The notes under the pieces are model-generated. The model was not told the origin of the DNA and ran no database searches. It was given only the letters and a program-made list of their open reading frames with translations. Positions 44,708 through 53,842 of a stretch of 64,000 bases of DNA are shown one piece after another. The stretch comes from a virus: positions 1 to 64,000 of IMG/VR virus record IMGVR_UViG_3300035698_004085; one strand, given 5' to 3'. Positions within the stretch are counted from its first letter, which is position 1. Every line of letters begins with the position of its first letter. The position numbers were made by a program, and so were the translations under genes.

Positions 44708-47700
44708 ATGAAGAGAAGCTTATACCCTGACGGTTGTTTAATTGATAGAAGTGCCTTAGCAAATACTGAATCTACAAAAATTGATGAAATATTAAGAACT
44801 CGGGTTGATAACACATCTGGAGGTGTCTATTCTGGAGGTGCTGTTACAATCAACGCTCTGACAGATACCCTTGTAGACGTGGCGGCATTTGAAGGATTTA
44901 CTAGTAACGGAGAGTTCATATCTGATACCGTGGCTACTGCGAGCATACCTTTAGCTGATTATACTGCGGGGGTTATAAATGTTGTTGGAGCTATAGCTGC
45001 CGAGACTAATACTCATTCTCAACCGCATGAGTCCAATGGGCAGGTCTTTAGCACAAGAGCTTCAATGAGCTACCGGATTGTGGTTTATACTTTGGCAGAT
45101 TATGAAAACCCTTACGTATTGCCTGTGACAGATGCAACCTTAACAAATGACGCAAAGGACCGTTTTTTGGTTTTTGGATATGTTCAAGCTGAAGGAGTTG
45201 GTGCTACTTTAACAACTATTACAGATCCAACTACCTTTAACAACATATTGTATGCCTCTCCCACGTCTCAGGCTACTCTAACGGGCGTCTCGGTCATAGG
45301 AGTCAGCTCAGACACGCCGACAGGTCTTGGGCAGATTGACTATACGTATACTGCTCCTGCGACTTATGCAGTAACCTGGACTTCCCTAACAGGCGGAGTA
45401 GGTGCTTCTGTGGCTCTCACAGCGGACGGGACTTATACTGTGTTTTCGGGGACAGGGATTGACTATATAACTATTAGCGTAGTTTATTCAATGTTGCCTT
45501 TGACAGCTGCTGTGGCGTTCCCTACAACGGTTATTAACGCGTATGAGCAGGAAATTCCAAGGTTGACTGCGGAAGATAATTTGCACCGTAACTTTATTGG
45601 TACTGGTGTTGTTTCTCCGACAAATATTCATGGGCTTACGGCGGATGATCTCGGAGCACAAAGTCTTGCATTGTTGGATGAGCACCAAGACGTTATGCAC
45701 ACAAATGGGATCTGGAAAGGGTCTGCCCCAACGTGCTTAGGAACTACGGTAGTGAATTTGCCGGGTGATGACCAAATTAATGTAACTGCTCCAGCTGGAT
45801 CAGACCTATATTATATCAATGGTACTAAGCTAAATACAATAGATGCTACTTCTATTCTGTTTAATTTCCCAGCATTAACAACTCAGCTGTATGAAATCAG
45901 TGTGTCAGATGCTGGCAGTCTAGTATATAATGAGAAGCTTACCTATCCATTGGTTCGGAATGTTACTGGTACCTGGATTACGGATATGTCTACCTCATAC
46001 CCCGCAGGCAGCTATGATTTAGTTTGTGTAGCTTATACATCAGCTCCTAATTACTATGAACTATCATGGAACGCAGGACCTATTGTTACTGTTGAGTTTG
46101 GTGAAGCAGATCAAGCTGTAAGGCTTTATGACACAGATGGAATTAAGTGGGTTGACCTCTGGGTGAGAACGGCAACTTCTGGTGCAAATCCTGATTCATC
46201 TTTACCAACTACAGGTGGTGGTGGAACTACCTATACAGATTCTATAACTGTTTCAGCATCGTATGACTGGACAGAGAATATGCACATCTCTTCGGTGATA
46301 TGCTGGTGGGATGCAGTGTCTGCCACTAGAGTGTTAGGATATTCTTCATATTCTGCTTCAAGATTTGCGATGGATCATAGACCTTGGGGTACTATTGCTA
46401 AATCTAACATGAGTGATGCTGCTCTTCAAGATTTGATTTATCATCCTAATAGTGAGCTTCATTATTCTGGAGTTCTTTTAAATAGGGATATTCAGAATAC
46501 TGCTACTTCTATTGAGAATTTTGAGTTTGTCGGGTCTACTCTTCTTGCTGTTGATATAAGAGGAGGTCACTGTTATTGTAGAGGGCAAAGGCTATCAGTA
46601 GCTGAGGATGATACGCTAGCCCTGACTGATAATGTTGAGAATATTGTGTATGTGAGTGATACTGGCGTTATCATGTCATTGGCGGTTTCTGGGTTTGGAA
46701 GTACTGCTGAGGCGATTCGCTATCTGATTGGCGATGGTACTTATCGTCCAAATGTGAGCGCTGAGGTTCATTATACGGATGATAGAGATAATCCTGAGAG
46801 AGGCGTTCCTCTGTGGTCTATTACTACTGCTGCGGGAGTCGTATCGTCTTCTAAAAGCATTATGAGAAATGTAAATAACGTTACTGATATGTGGTCGGTT
46901 GGAGAGAGTGCTGGTGCTTTCTCAACCTTGGAGGCTGCATTCTTTATGGCGTCTATTTTCACAGATGAAGATATTGAAGTAACAGTAATTGGAGATACTA
47001 CGGTTTCTACTGTTATTACTCAACCCGCTAATGTTTCAGTGAAGGGCGTTGGTACGACTGCTGGCGTAACTATTGGATCTGCATTGAGCGTGAACGGTGC
47101 TTGGCTGTTGTCAGACGGTTGTGTAGTTGACGGAGCTAATATTGTTAATGCTTTTGACGGAAGTGCTGCGATTGGTCTAGCTGATAATACAACGGTTAAA
47201 AACTGTACTTATACGGGACAAGCGGTTGCTGGTTATGACTATTTCTTAGCAGGAAAGGGGGCTGTTCTAATAAGTAACGCTTCTGTCTTAAATAATACCG
47301 TATCTACGACGGGTGGTTTGTTTGCTCAGGCAACTATGGCTTCTGCTATAAACGTAAACATAAATATTATAGACAATCAAGTGTCAATGTCTGCGGACAA
47401 CACAAACAGTGATACGGCATTGTGTTATATTAGTGCTATCGATTCTCGGATTAAAGGTAATACGCTTACAACCGACAATGGTAATGCTCACTTTGTTGAT
47501 GTTCTAAATATCTCAAACACGGTTAGTTCGAGCGTTACTGATAATATTATTCGTATGGGTCAAGGTGATGCTTCTGCTGATGAGATAGGCATTAGGCTTT
47601 CAGGGCTTTTAAATGTAACTGTAGGAATTAGTGGCAATGTTATAGGTAGAGAGTCAAGTAGTACTTCCACTATTGGGGTTGGCATCTGTATTTCAAGTAT

Positions 47701-49255
47701 TGTGTCAGGGGTTTCTATTAGTAATAACAGGGTTAGCTTGGTTGGTAGGGCGATTGGAGCTGAGGATAGCGCTTTTCAGGCTCAAAATTTAGCTATTGAT
47801 GGGAACATCATAGACTCTTGTTATACTAGCGGAATTGTAGTAGATTTAGGTTCTCTAGACTGTGATAACGTTTCTATTTGTAATAACGTTATCCGAGATA
47901 TTACGAGAGCTGCTGTTGTTCTTTCGCATGACAGTATTGTGGGTATAGAGTTTACTGTTGATGGTGCGGCTACTGTTTTAGGAGTTAACATAAGCGGTAA
48001 TACGATTTCAGAGATGTCTACGGATATTGGGGCGGTTCAGGGGGTTAATATTAGCTTAGGTCTTGCTTCTACGGTTGAAGGATTTTCTGTTTCTAATAAC
48101 GTAATTTCTAATCTTTTATCTGCTGCTCAAAATGTGTATGGAATTGATTTTGGAGGTACTACAGGGACTTGGGATAGTTTTACTATTTCAGGTAACACGA
48201 TTAGCGTTTTATCAGCGGCTGCGGCTAATGCGATTTATGGTATTTATCTTGGAGGTTCGTCTACTGATGTTACGAATGCTTCTATTAATTCTAACAATAT
48301 TAATTTTGCTACTTCGGTTCTTTCTGCTAGTGCTGGAACTGCTTGCGGGATAAGGTGTCTTTGGGAGCTTGAGGCTTCTTCGCTTAATTCTAATACTATA
48401 TTAATATCTCATTCTAACGATACGGATCAAGGTGATGGTATTTTGCTTGAAGATCAGTTAGACGCAACCTCTATAAACGATAATGATATTAAAGTTCCTC
48501 GCGCTGCGTTACTTTTGGATGCTATTTTAAGGGGGTCTGTCTCGTCTAATACTCTTATGTCTCACGGTGGCGGAATTATGGTAGGGGCTACCGCTAACGG
48601 CGTTAATGTTCAAAATAATGTAATTATTATTACTCCGTCTAACTCATTAGGAAGTTACGGTAGCTATGGTATTGTTAACTTAGGAAATGATGTAGTTATT
48701 TCTGGGAATCAGATTAAAATGTTTGGTGATTCTACTGGTGCCGTGCCAAATGGCTCTTGTCTTATTTGTTCTGACGAAGGGGTAGGCGTATCAATTATTG
48801 GTAATAAGTTGTATACTTCTGCTCATATAACTTCAGTTTCTGGAGCTGGTCTTGCTTATCATATTCTTTTTAATATTGGAAATGTTACTACAACTCAGCA
48901 GCACGCTATCTCTGATAATAATTTAGTGTGTAACGATGCTAGCTTATTTAATGGTATTTATATTTATCATCCTAATGCGGGTACTGCTTTAGCTACCGCT
49001 ACTGTTAGTTTTTCAGCTAATAGTGTTGTTAGCGCTTTATCAGCTGCTGCTTGGCCAACGACGGCTGTTGATGTACCTCATCAGATCTTTTTTACTACGT
49101 CTGCTTTGTATAGGATAATAGCTAGTGCCAATATTATAAATGCCAGTGGCGGTTCTCTTACCTTTCCAAAGGGGTTTGTAGGTCCTTCTCCCCTGCATAC
49201 AGTATCCAGTAATGTTGCTACGGCTGACGGCGTTGGTGCACCTACTTGGTGGTAA
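44708..49255 (+). CDS. Large beta-helical tail fibre or tailspike
   Basis: 1515 residues. The N-terminal part (about 1-130) looks like a tail-fibre attachment domain (SLYPDGCLIDRSALANTEST). Residues about 195-260 share a beta module with the 38873 protein (DTPTGLGQIDYTYT, DGTYTVFSG). Residues about 750-1420 are a long run of short strands with repeated N-N-x-I/V motifs (SISNNRVSL, NLAIDGNIIDS, VSICNNVIRD), the signature of a right-handed parallel beta-helix. The end (TADGVGAPTWW) may be a trimerising tip. This is likely the receptor-binding or depolymerising spike; enzyme residues cannot be read with certainty. Confidence 0.75.
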   Translation: MKRSLYPDGCLIDRSALANTESTKIDEILRTRVDNTSGGVYSGGAVTINALTDTLVDVAAFEGFTSNGEFISDTVATASIPLADYTAGVINVVGAIAAETNTHSQPHESNGQVFSTRASMSYRIVVYTLADYENPYVLPVTDATLTNDAKDRFLVFGYVQAEGVGATLTTITDPTTFNNILYASPTSQATLTGVSVIGVSSDTPTGLGQIDYTYTAPATYAVTWTSLTGGVGASVALTADGTYTVFSGTGIDYITISVVYSMLPLTAAVAFPTTVINAYEQEIPRLTAEDNLHRNFIGTGVVSPTNIHGLTADDLGAQSLALLDEHQDVMHTNGIWKGSAPTCLGTTVVNLPGDDQINVTAPAGSDLYYINGTKLNTIDATSILFNFPALTTQLYEISVSDAGSLVYNEKLTYPLVRNVTGTWITDMSTSYPAGSYDLVCVAYTSAPNYYELSWNAGPIVTVEFGEADQAVRLYDTDGIKWVDLWVRTATSGANPDSSLPTTGGGGTTYTDSITVSASYDWTENMHISSVICWWDAVSATRVLGYSSYSASRFAMDHRPWGTIAKSNMSDAALQDLIYHPNSELHYSGVLLNRDIQNTATSIENFEFVGSTLLAVDIRGGHCYCRGQRLSVAEDDTLALTDNVENIVYVSDTGVIMSLAVSGFGSTAEAIRYLIGDGTYRPNVSAEVHYTDDRDNPERGVPLWSITTAAGVVSSSKSIMRNVNNVTDMWSVGESAGAFSTLEAAFFMASIFTDEDIEVTVIGDTTVSTVITQPANVSVKGVGTTAGVTIGSALSVNGAWLLSDGCVVDGANIVNAFDGSAAIGLADNTTVKNCTYTGQAVAGYDYFLAGKGAVLISNASVLNNTVSTTGGLFAQATMASAINVNINIIDNQVSMSADNTNSDTALCYISAIDSRIKGNTLTTDNGNAHFVDVLNISNTVSSSVTDNIIRMGQGDASADEIGIRLSGLLNVTVGISGNVIGRESSSTSTIGVGICISSIVSGVSISNNRVSLVGRAIGAEDSAFQAQNLAIDGNIIDSCYTSGIVVDLGSLDCDNVSICNNVIRDITRAAVVLSHDSIVGIEFTVDGAATVLGVNISGNTISEMSTDIGAVQGVNISLGLASTVEGFSVSNNVISNLLSAAQNVYGIDFGGTTGTWDSFTISGNTISVLSAAAANAIYGIYLGGSSTDVTNASINSNNINFATSVLSASAGTACGIRCLWELEASSLNSNTILISHSNDTDQGDGILLEDQLDATSINDNDIKVPRAALLLDAILRGSVSSNTLMSHGGGIMVGATANGVNVQNNVIIITPSNSLGSYGSYGIVNLGNDVVISGNQIKMFGDSTGAVPNGSCLICSDEGVGVSIIGNKLYTSAHITSVSGAGLAYHILFNIGNVTTTQQHAISDNNLVCNDASLFNGIYIYHPNAGTALATATVSFSANSVVSALSAAAWPTTAVDVPHQIFFTTSALYRIIASANIINASGGSLTFPKGFVGPSPLHTVSSNVATADGVGAPTWW

Positions 49256-49268
49256 TCTTAGTTTTTTC

Positions 49269-49297
49269 TTGACTTCTCTTATTTTTGGTGTTATGCT
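49269..49297 (+). promoter_or_regulatory. Sigma70-type promoter candidate
   Basis: TTGACT (49269-49274), 17 bases, TATGCT (49292-49297), 40 bases before the lipoprotein start. This is the ordinary bacterial consensus, unlike the promoters further left. Confidence 0.6.
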
Positions 49298-49337
49298 GTT
49301 ATTGTGAGGTTAAGAAAAACAATATGAGGAGGCTGCT

Positions 49338-50102
49338 ATGAGGTTTTTATTTGTAATTATTATAGTGTTGAGTTTGTTAGGCTGTCAGGCTTACGAGTCT
49401 CCGTCTTACTTTGATGAGGAAGATGCGGGGGCTGATACCGACACTGATACCGACACTGATACCGACACTGATACCGACACTGATACGGACACTGATGCCG
49501 ACACTGATGCCGACACTGATACGGACACTGATGCCGACACTGATACGGACACTGATACGGACACGGACACTGATACGGACACTGATACGGACACTGATAC
49601 GGACACTGATACGGACACTGATACCGTGCTGGGGTGTGACGACATTACTTGTTATTTATCTGAAGAAGATCCAGACGATATTGCTTTTTTTAAGATTGAA
49701 TGGCTGGATACGCATGATCCTTCATTTACTATTAGGCTGGAGAGGGGCGTATGTTCTCTTTCTGTTTATGGTGTCCCTGAGTGTGCTTATGCTACGGTAG
49801 AGATTGGGTGTGGAGAAGATCACTGGGCTTCTTATTGGACGTTTGATCATGGAGAGATGACAGACTACACTAAGGAAGAGCCGGGAGCGTGCTTGAGTAA
49901 AGATATTGAGCCTGTCGTAGGGTGTCACTCTACTCCAGAATTTCATATTCTTAATTGCATAGATGACGAAACCTTGGTAGAAATCTATTTTGTAGATCCA
50001 GGTCAGTGGGATACATTTGCTTGTGAGTATACCTATGCAGAAGACTATCACACCTGTCCAACTTCTTGTGTGTCTGACGGAGATTCTTCTTACTGCGTGT
50101 AA
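49338..50102 (+). CDS. Lipoprotein with long Asp-Thr repeat
   Basis: 254 residues. The start is a lipoprotein signal (MRFLFVIIIVLSLLGC) with lipidated Cys at residue 16. Residues about 33-96 are 32 Asp-Thr or Asp-Ala dipeptides. The C-terminal domain (about 98-254) has at least 11 Cys residues, suggesting disulfide bonding outside the cytoplasm. DTDT linkers of this kind occur in surface proteins of deltaproteobacteria-like hosts, so the gene may be host-derived. Possible roles are surface masking, superinfection exclusion or adhesion; none is proven. GGAGG lies before the ATG. Confidence 0.65.
   Translation: MRFLFVIIIVLSLLGCQAYESPSYFDEEDAGADTDTDTDTDTDTDTDTDTDTDADTDADTDTDTDADTDTDTDTDTDTDTDTDTDTDTDTDTDTDTVLGCDDITCYLSEEDPDDIAFFKIEWLDTHDPSFTIRLERGVCSLSVYGVPECAYATVEIGCGEDHWASYWTFDHGEMTDYTKEEPGACLSKDIEPVVGCHSTPEFHILNCIDDETLVEIYFVDPGQWDTFACEYTYAEDYHTCPTSCVSDGDSSYCV
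49434..49625 (+). repeat. 12-base coding minisatellite (Asp-Thr)
   Basis: About sixteen units of GATACCGACACT or close variants (GATACGGACACT, GATGCCGACACT), covering 192 bases in frame. It is more GC-rich than its surroundings and could vary in copy number by slippage without breaking the frame. Confidence 0.9.
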
Positions 50103-50110
50103 GAATCTCC
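50079..50110 (+). terminator. Hairpin at end of lipoprotein gene
   Basis: GGAGATTCTT (50079-50088) and AAGAATCTCC (50101-50110) form a perfect 10-bp stem around the stop codon. No T-run follows, so it may be a weak terminator or an mRNA-stabilising hairpin; the next promoter starts at once. Confidence 0.4.
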
Positions 50111-50139
50111 TTGACATTCTTTAAAAAATGTAGTAGAGT
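50111..50139 (+). promoter_or_regulatory. Sigma70-type promoter candidate
   Basis: TTGACA (50111-50116), 17 bases, TAGAGT (50134-50139), 38 bases before the gene at 50178. It heads the replication-region gene block. Confidence 0.6.
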
Positions 50140-50177
50140 GACTTAACAAATTTTAAAACCTTTTAAAGGAGGGCTTT

Positions 50178-51254
50178 ATGGCTAAAAAACAGAATGAATT
50201 GAGTGCTAACGAACTAGAAACTTTGGCGTGCGACTTATGCGGGTGGACAAATCCTAAGAATCCCAATGCTAGGGGTCTTAAGCGACACAAGACTACTAAC
50301 GATTGTTGGCCAAGTGATAGCGAGGAGCCTACGGAGGAGGTTACTGAGGAAACAGTTGAGGTGCCTGCTGAAGTGGCTCCAGAGTTCAAGGAAGCGCCTT
50401 CAGAAGTTCCTATTACTGCTATCCCCCCGGTTGTTGCTCCTCCTGTTGAAGAGCCTCCTATGCTGCCTTCAGTGATTCCTAGAGATTTGGGCATTAAAGA
50501 AATCACAGTAGGATCTATTGTTCATTTGACTGGTGAATATTGCAAGTTGGCTGCAGAAGGCACTGGCGCGGTAGAGATGGATGCTGAGGGAAACCCAACT
50601 ATCCTAAATCTTGTGGATATTCCTTGTGTAACTCGCAGCAATTTTGTTGATCCGGTTGGTCGTAGGTTTCTAACGGCTGATGCGCTTGATAGCTCTATTT
50701 CAGTAGTTTTCCTGGAAGAGATCATTTTGGACAGTAAAGATATGCTTAAGAAGCTGTATAAACCTGTTCCTGTGGCTCCTGTTGTAGAAGCTCCTGTTGT
50801 CAAGGCGGGTCCAACACCTGAAGAAATTGCTGCTAAACAAGAATTCTTTAAGGCTGTCTCAACTTATTTCGTCTCTAACGAAGCTAAGAAGGCGGCAGAG
50901 AAGTCTCATTCTAAAACAGATGCTGAGATGCGTGAGACAATTCTTGACTATCTTCAAGCACATGGCGCTGAGACTTCTGAGGGATCTGGTGACTCTTTAT
51001 TCAAGGAAGAAGGATACGAAGTGTTGTACTCCTATACTGAGGGACAACCTTTTGTAAACAGAGATGAAGAGAAGATCATTGAATATCTTAAGAGTAACTT
51101 CCCCTTCTGTCTCAAGCCTGTTATAGACTTTGACATGTGGGAGCAGCTTAAGAGTTCTGATTTGATTCCTGCTGAGTTTATCCGCGAAGTAGAGATTCCT
51201 GACCAGCGTAAGCCTGACCGTAGACTTTACGTAAAGTTTGATTCTTCTAAATAA
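50178..51254 (+). CDS. Hypothetical protein with N-terminal zinc finger
   Basis: 358 residues. Residues about 17-45 contain CDLCG, RGLKRHKTTNDCW: a CxxC...H...C finger. Then comes a Pro/Glu/Val-rich linker (about 48-95), a beta-rich central domain (about 105-195), and a helical C-terminal domain (about 205-355). AAGGAGGG lies before ATG. It is the first gene of the replication block, so it may bind nucleic acid, but no family is known. Confidence 0.6.
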   Translation: MAKKQNELSANELETLACDLCGWTNPKNPNARGLKRHKTTNDCWPSDSEEPTEEVTEETVEVPAEVAPEFKEAPSEVPITAIPPVVAPPVEEPPMLPSVIPRDLGIKEITVGSIVHLTGEYCKLAAEGTGAVEMDAEGNPTILNLVDIPCVTRSNFVDPVGRRFLTADALDSSISVVFLEEIILDSKDMLKKLYKPVPVAPVVEAPVVKAGPTPEEIAAKQEFFKAVSTYFVSNEAKKAAEKSHSKTDAEMRETILDYLQAHGAETSEGSGDSLFKEEGYEVLYSYTEGQPFVNRDEEKIIEYLKSNFPFCLKPVIDFDMWEQLKSSDLIPAEFIREVEIPDQRKPDRRLYVKFDSSK

Positions 51255-51278
51255 TTATTATTTCGTATATTAGGTAAT

Positions 51279-52736
51279 ATGTTGGATAAATCAATAGTTT
51301 TAGTCGATGGAGCTAACCTTGTGTACAGATCTGCTTTTGGAGGCGGTGAAACGTATGTGTGTCAGGGAACTGTCAGGTATTTATTCGAGATTTTAGACAG
51401 GTTTCCAGGCTCAGACGTTTTATTGTTTTTTGATGAGGGGAAAAGTAGAGTAAGGTATGCTGCTTATCCAGAGTATAAGGCTAATAGAGCTAAGCAAAAG
51501 GCTGAGTTAAACTGGGAAGAGATCAAACTTCAGGTTTTAAACGCTAGAAGGTATTTGTCTTATTTAGGAGTTAGGGATATTTCTTGTGTTGGGGTAGAAG
51601 CCGACGATTTAATTTCATGGTTTGCTGAATATTTCTCTTATAGTTATGACCGGGTTATTATTGCTAGCAGGGATAGAGACTTATGGCAGTTGATAAACGC
51701 TAAGGTTCACAGTTATGATCCATTTTCAGATTTGTTGGTAACGCCTGCTAATATTGTTTCAGAGTTTGGAGTAAGCCCAGATAAGATAACTGAGTTAAAA
51801 GCTCTTATGGGTGATTCTAGCGATAATTTAAAGGGAGTTCCTGGAGTTGGTTCAAAAACGGCTATTAAGCTTCTTGACCAATTTGGCGGAATTCCAGAAA
51901 TTTTAGATCCTAAAAATACTAAAGAATTGAGGAAGTCTAAGGTTTCCTCAAAGGTTTTGGATAATGTAGAAGAGCTTGAGATGTGTTATCAGCTAACTAA
52001 GTTGCCAACACTTTTCGAAGCACATTCTTATATTAACGAAGAAGAGTTCGAAAATATTAGGCAACATATTTTAAAAGTTGTAGAACCGAACGCTCTTTAT
52101 GCTCAGGTTGAAACGGAGGCACTGGGCATAACAACTCGAACGAGGTACCTTAACTCTCTTTCTGATGAGGTTAAGGGCTTACTACCTTTTTTGGAGAATC
52201 AGCCAGTACAAGACGTGTCTGGGCTTTCTCAGATAGATTCTGCCATAATGTCTTGTAATAGGTGTCCGTTAAGGAGTTTAGGACAGCCTGTTTTGCCTGA
52301 TGGCTATTCTGATGCTCAGATAATGGTTATTGGTAATAATGCTGTTGATGCTTCTTTGTTTACTAAGTTTTTTGAAGAGGTTGGTTTAACTTCTAGGGAT
52401 TGTTGGATAACGAATGCTTGTAAGTGTTCTTTTTCAGGCGGTATTCCAGTGTCTTATAGTGAGGTTCAAGCGTGTTCTCCTTATGTTGAGGCTGAGATTA
52501 AGATTTTAAAGCCAAGATTGATAATTGCTTTTGGAAATGAGGCTATGAGTCTTGTTACTCCTTATAAATCAGGGGTAGTAAGTCATTGTGGGGAAATTTT
52601 GAGGAATGAGTATCTTAATTGTTGGGTGGCTGTTATAACTCACCCTAACCACGCTAAGCGTGGGCAGAAGAATTTAACAGAATTTGAGTATGGCACTCAA
52701 AAGGTTAAAGAGTTTTTAGAAAAACGGAGGAATTAA
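51279..52736 (+). CDS. 5'-3' exonuclease (FEN/PIN) fused to family 4 UDG-like domain
   Basis: 485 residues. Residues about 1-230 are a 5' nuclease: VDGANLVYR, FFDEGKSRVRYA...YKANR, EADDLISWF, IIASRDRDLWQLI, and the DNA-binding turn GDSSDNLKGVPGVGSKTA. All key acidic residues are present. Residues about 320-485 resemble a family 4 uracil-DNA glycosylase: CNRCPL with later Cys in NACKC and QACSPYVEAEI (iron-sulfur ligands) and THPNHAKRG near the end. The usual motif A (GEAPG) reads GNNAVD here, so glycosylase activity may be lost. The protein could remove primers and act on DNA ends or uracil-bearing DNA. Confidence 0.75.
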   Translation: MLDKSIVLVDGANLVYRSAFGGGETYVCQGTVRYLFEILDRFPGSDVLLFFDEGKSRVRYAAYPEYKANRAKQKAELNWEEIKLQVLNARRYLSYLGVRDISCVGVEADDLISWFAEYFSYSYDRVIIASRDRDLWQLINAKVHSYDPFSDLLVTPANIVSEFGVSPDKITELKALMGDSSDNLKGVPGVGSKTAIKLLDQFGGIPEILDPKNTKELRKSKVSSKVLDNVEELEMCYQLTKLPTLFEAHSYINEEEFENIRQHILKVVEPNALYAQVETEALGITTRTRYLNSLSDEVKGLLPFLENQPVQDVSGLSQIDSAIMSCNRCPLRSLGQPVLPDGYSDAQIMVIGNNAVDASLFTKFFEEVGLTSRDCWITNACKCSFSGGIPVSYSEVQACSPYVEAEIKILKPRLIIAFGNEAMSLVTPYKSGVVSHCGEILRNEYLNCWVAVITHPNHAKRGQKNLTEFEYGTQKVKEFLEKRRN

Positions 52737-52737
52737 A

Positions 52738-52992
52738 ATGAGTTCATCAAGTAGCAGTAGTTCGTCGAGTAGCAGTAGTGCAAGTAGTGGAGGTATTGGT
52801 CTTTTAGGGGCTACTTTTATTGCGTTTTTAGTTTTGAAGCTGTGTGGAGTTATTTCGTGGTCTTGGTGGTGGGTTACGGCTCCTTTGTGGGGAGGCGTTG
52901 CTCTAGTCTTGGGCATTATACTTGTTGTCTTTGTTTTTGTGGGTTTGTTCAAGCTTATTACTAGCGCATCAAGGGGCGATAATAGGTATTAG
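52738..52992 (+). CDS. Small membrane protein, Ser-rich N-terminus
   Basis: 84 residues, starting just after the previous stop. A 13-Ser run and SASSGG lead into two membrane helices: about 20-38 and 50-71 (GGVALVLGIILVVFVFVGLF), with WSWWWVTAPLWGG between them. The WSWWWV..PLW segment resembles phage proteins annotated as transmembrane Fragile-X-F family. Role unknown. Confidence 0.55.
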   Translation: MSSSSSSSSSSSSSASSGGIGLLGATFIAFLVLKLCGVISWSWWWVTAPLWGGVALVLGIILVVFVFVGLFKLITSASRGDNRY

Positions 52993-53024
52993 CTTTTAAT
53001 ATTAGTTAGCTAACGGAGTAACAA

Positions 53025-53228
53025 ATGACTAAATTGATACAATGGACAAGTGTAGATGATGAGATGCCTGATGATTGGGAGGAGGTTCTTGTGTGGGTGA
53101 TTTCTGAAAGTGGAGGTACTAGCTATACTGAGTCATGGATGGACGCTAATGATGGTAGGTGGGCTATGGGATCTGCAAAGAACTTTACCGTAACTCACTG
53201 GGTTAGAGTTGAAGATCCGAATCAGTAA
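53025..53228 (+). CDS. DUF551-like protein
   Basis: 67 residues: WTSVDDEMPDDWEEVLVWV at the start and VTHWVRVEDPN at the end, the DUF551 pattern seen in many phages (W..v.d..P....eVLv...VTHW). AACGGAG precedes the ATG. Function unknown; it is part of a string of small accessory genes. Confidence 0.7.
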   Translation: MTKLIQWTSVDDEMPDDWEEVLVWVISESGGTSYTESWMDANDGRWAMGSAKNFTVTHWVRVEDPNQ

Positions 53229-53240
53229 GAGGAGACTGTT

Positions 53241-53420
53241 ATGGAAACTGTGATGGAAACTGAGAGACTGGCAGATATAATAGCTCAAGCTGATGAACGA
53301 CCACAGAAAGGTGCTTGGGCACCCGGTAACTATCTGAATGAGTGTGACCAATGCGGTTTTACCTTTGTTGGTGATAAAAGATCTTATACCTGTGCAGATT
53401 GTGCTTATAAAAGTGAATAG
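53241..53420 (+). CDS. Small zinc-ribbon protein, 59 residues
   Basis: ATG 53241 has AAGAGGAG upstream; stop TAG 53418-53420. The product contains KGAWAPGNYLNECDQCGFTF and GDKRSYTCADCAY, a CxxC...CxxC ribbon recurrent in phage accessory proteins. It is too short for standard ORF lists but coding potential and ribosome site are good. Function unknown. Confidence 0.7.
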   Translation: METVMETERLADIIAQADERPQKGAWAPGNYLNECDQCGFTFVGDKRSYTCADCAYKSE

Positions 53421-53426
53421 GACAAA

Positions 53427-53840
53427 ATGACTAAAGACTTATTTGACGATCATTATACGAGTCAGAAGATAGAGCCAATTGACGTTCAAGAGCAAATCAT
53501 GAGGGAGTTAAAGAATGTTCCTCCAGATGTTCGTCATTTGCTTGGACATGTGATTCGTTATGTTATGCGAGCTGGTAATAAGAATGGAGATCCGTATAAA
53601 AAAGACTTGACAAAAGCTTATAATTATTTGCATAGGGCTATTAACGGCTGTTGGGTTGATGAGGGTGATGAGTCTAGTAAGCAGCTGTTAGTTGAGCAGC
53701 TTAGCGAGCTTAGGGAGACGCCAGGACTTAGCGCTACTGAAATTTTGGATAGAGTAACTAGGGGCGTTCCTAAAAATCTTAAGCCTAGTGAGGATAAGGT
53801 GACTCCTAAATCACCAGATGAGTTTGGTGTACATCTTTAG
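53427..53840 (+). CDS. DUF3310-like protein
   Basis: 137 residues. The start DHYTSQKIEPIDVQEQI and the block GHVIRYVMRAGNKNGDPYKK then DLTKAYNYLHRA match the DUF3310 family (SaV-like), linked in T7 gp1.7 to nucleotide kinase activity. An added C-terminal region of about 60 residues is unrecognised. It fits a nucleotide-metabolism context with the ThyX-like and Nudix genes. Confidence 0.75.
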   Translation: MTKDLFDDHYTSQKIEPIDVQEQIMRELKNVPPDVRHLLGHVIRYVMRAGNKNGDPYKKDLTKAYNYLHRAINGCWVDEGDESSKQLLVEQLSELRETPGLSATEILDRVTRGVPKNLKPSEDKVTPKSPDEFGVHL

Positions 53841-53842
53841 TT

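Noticed and set aside
49434-49625. Possible CRISPR array
   Set aside because: The units are 12 bases and continuous with no spacers; they are a coding minisatellite.
49406-49645. Antisense ORF across the Asp-Thr repeat, coding Ser-Val repeats
   Set aside because: It is the mirror of a low-complexity coding repeat; it has no ribosome site or domain and lies opposite a convincing lipoprotein.
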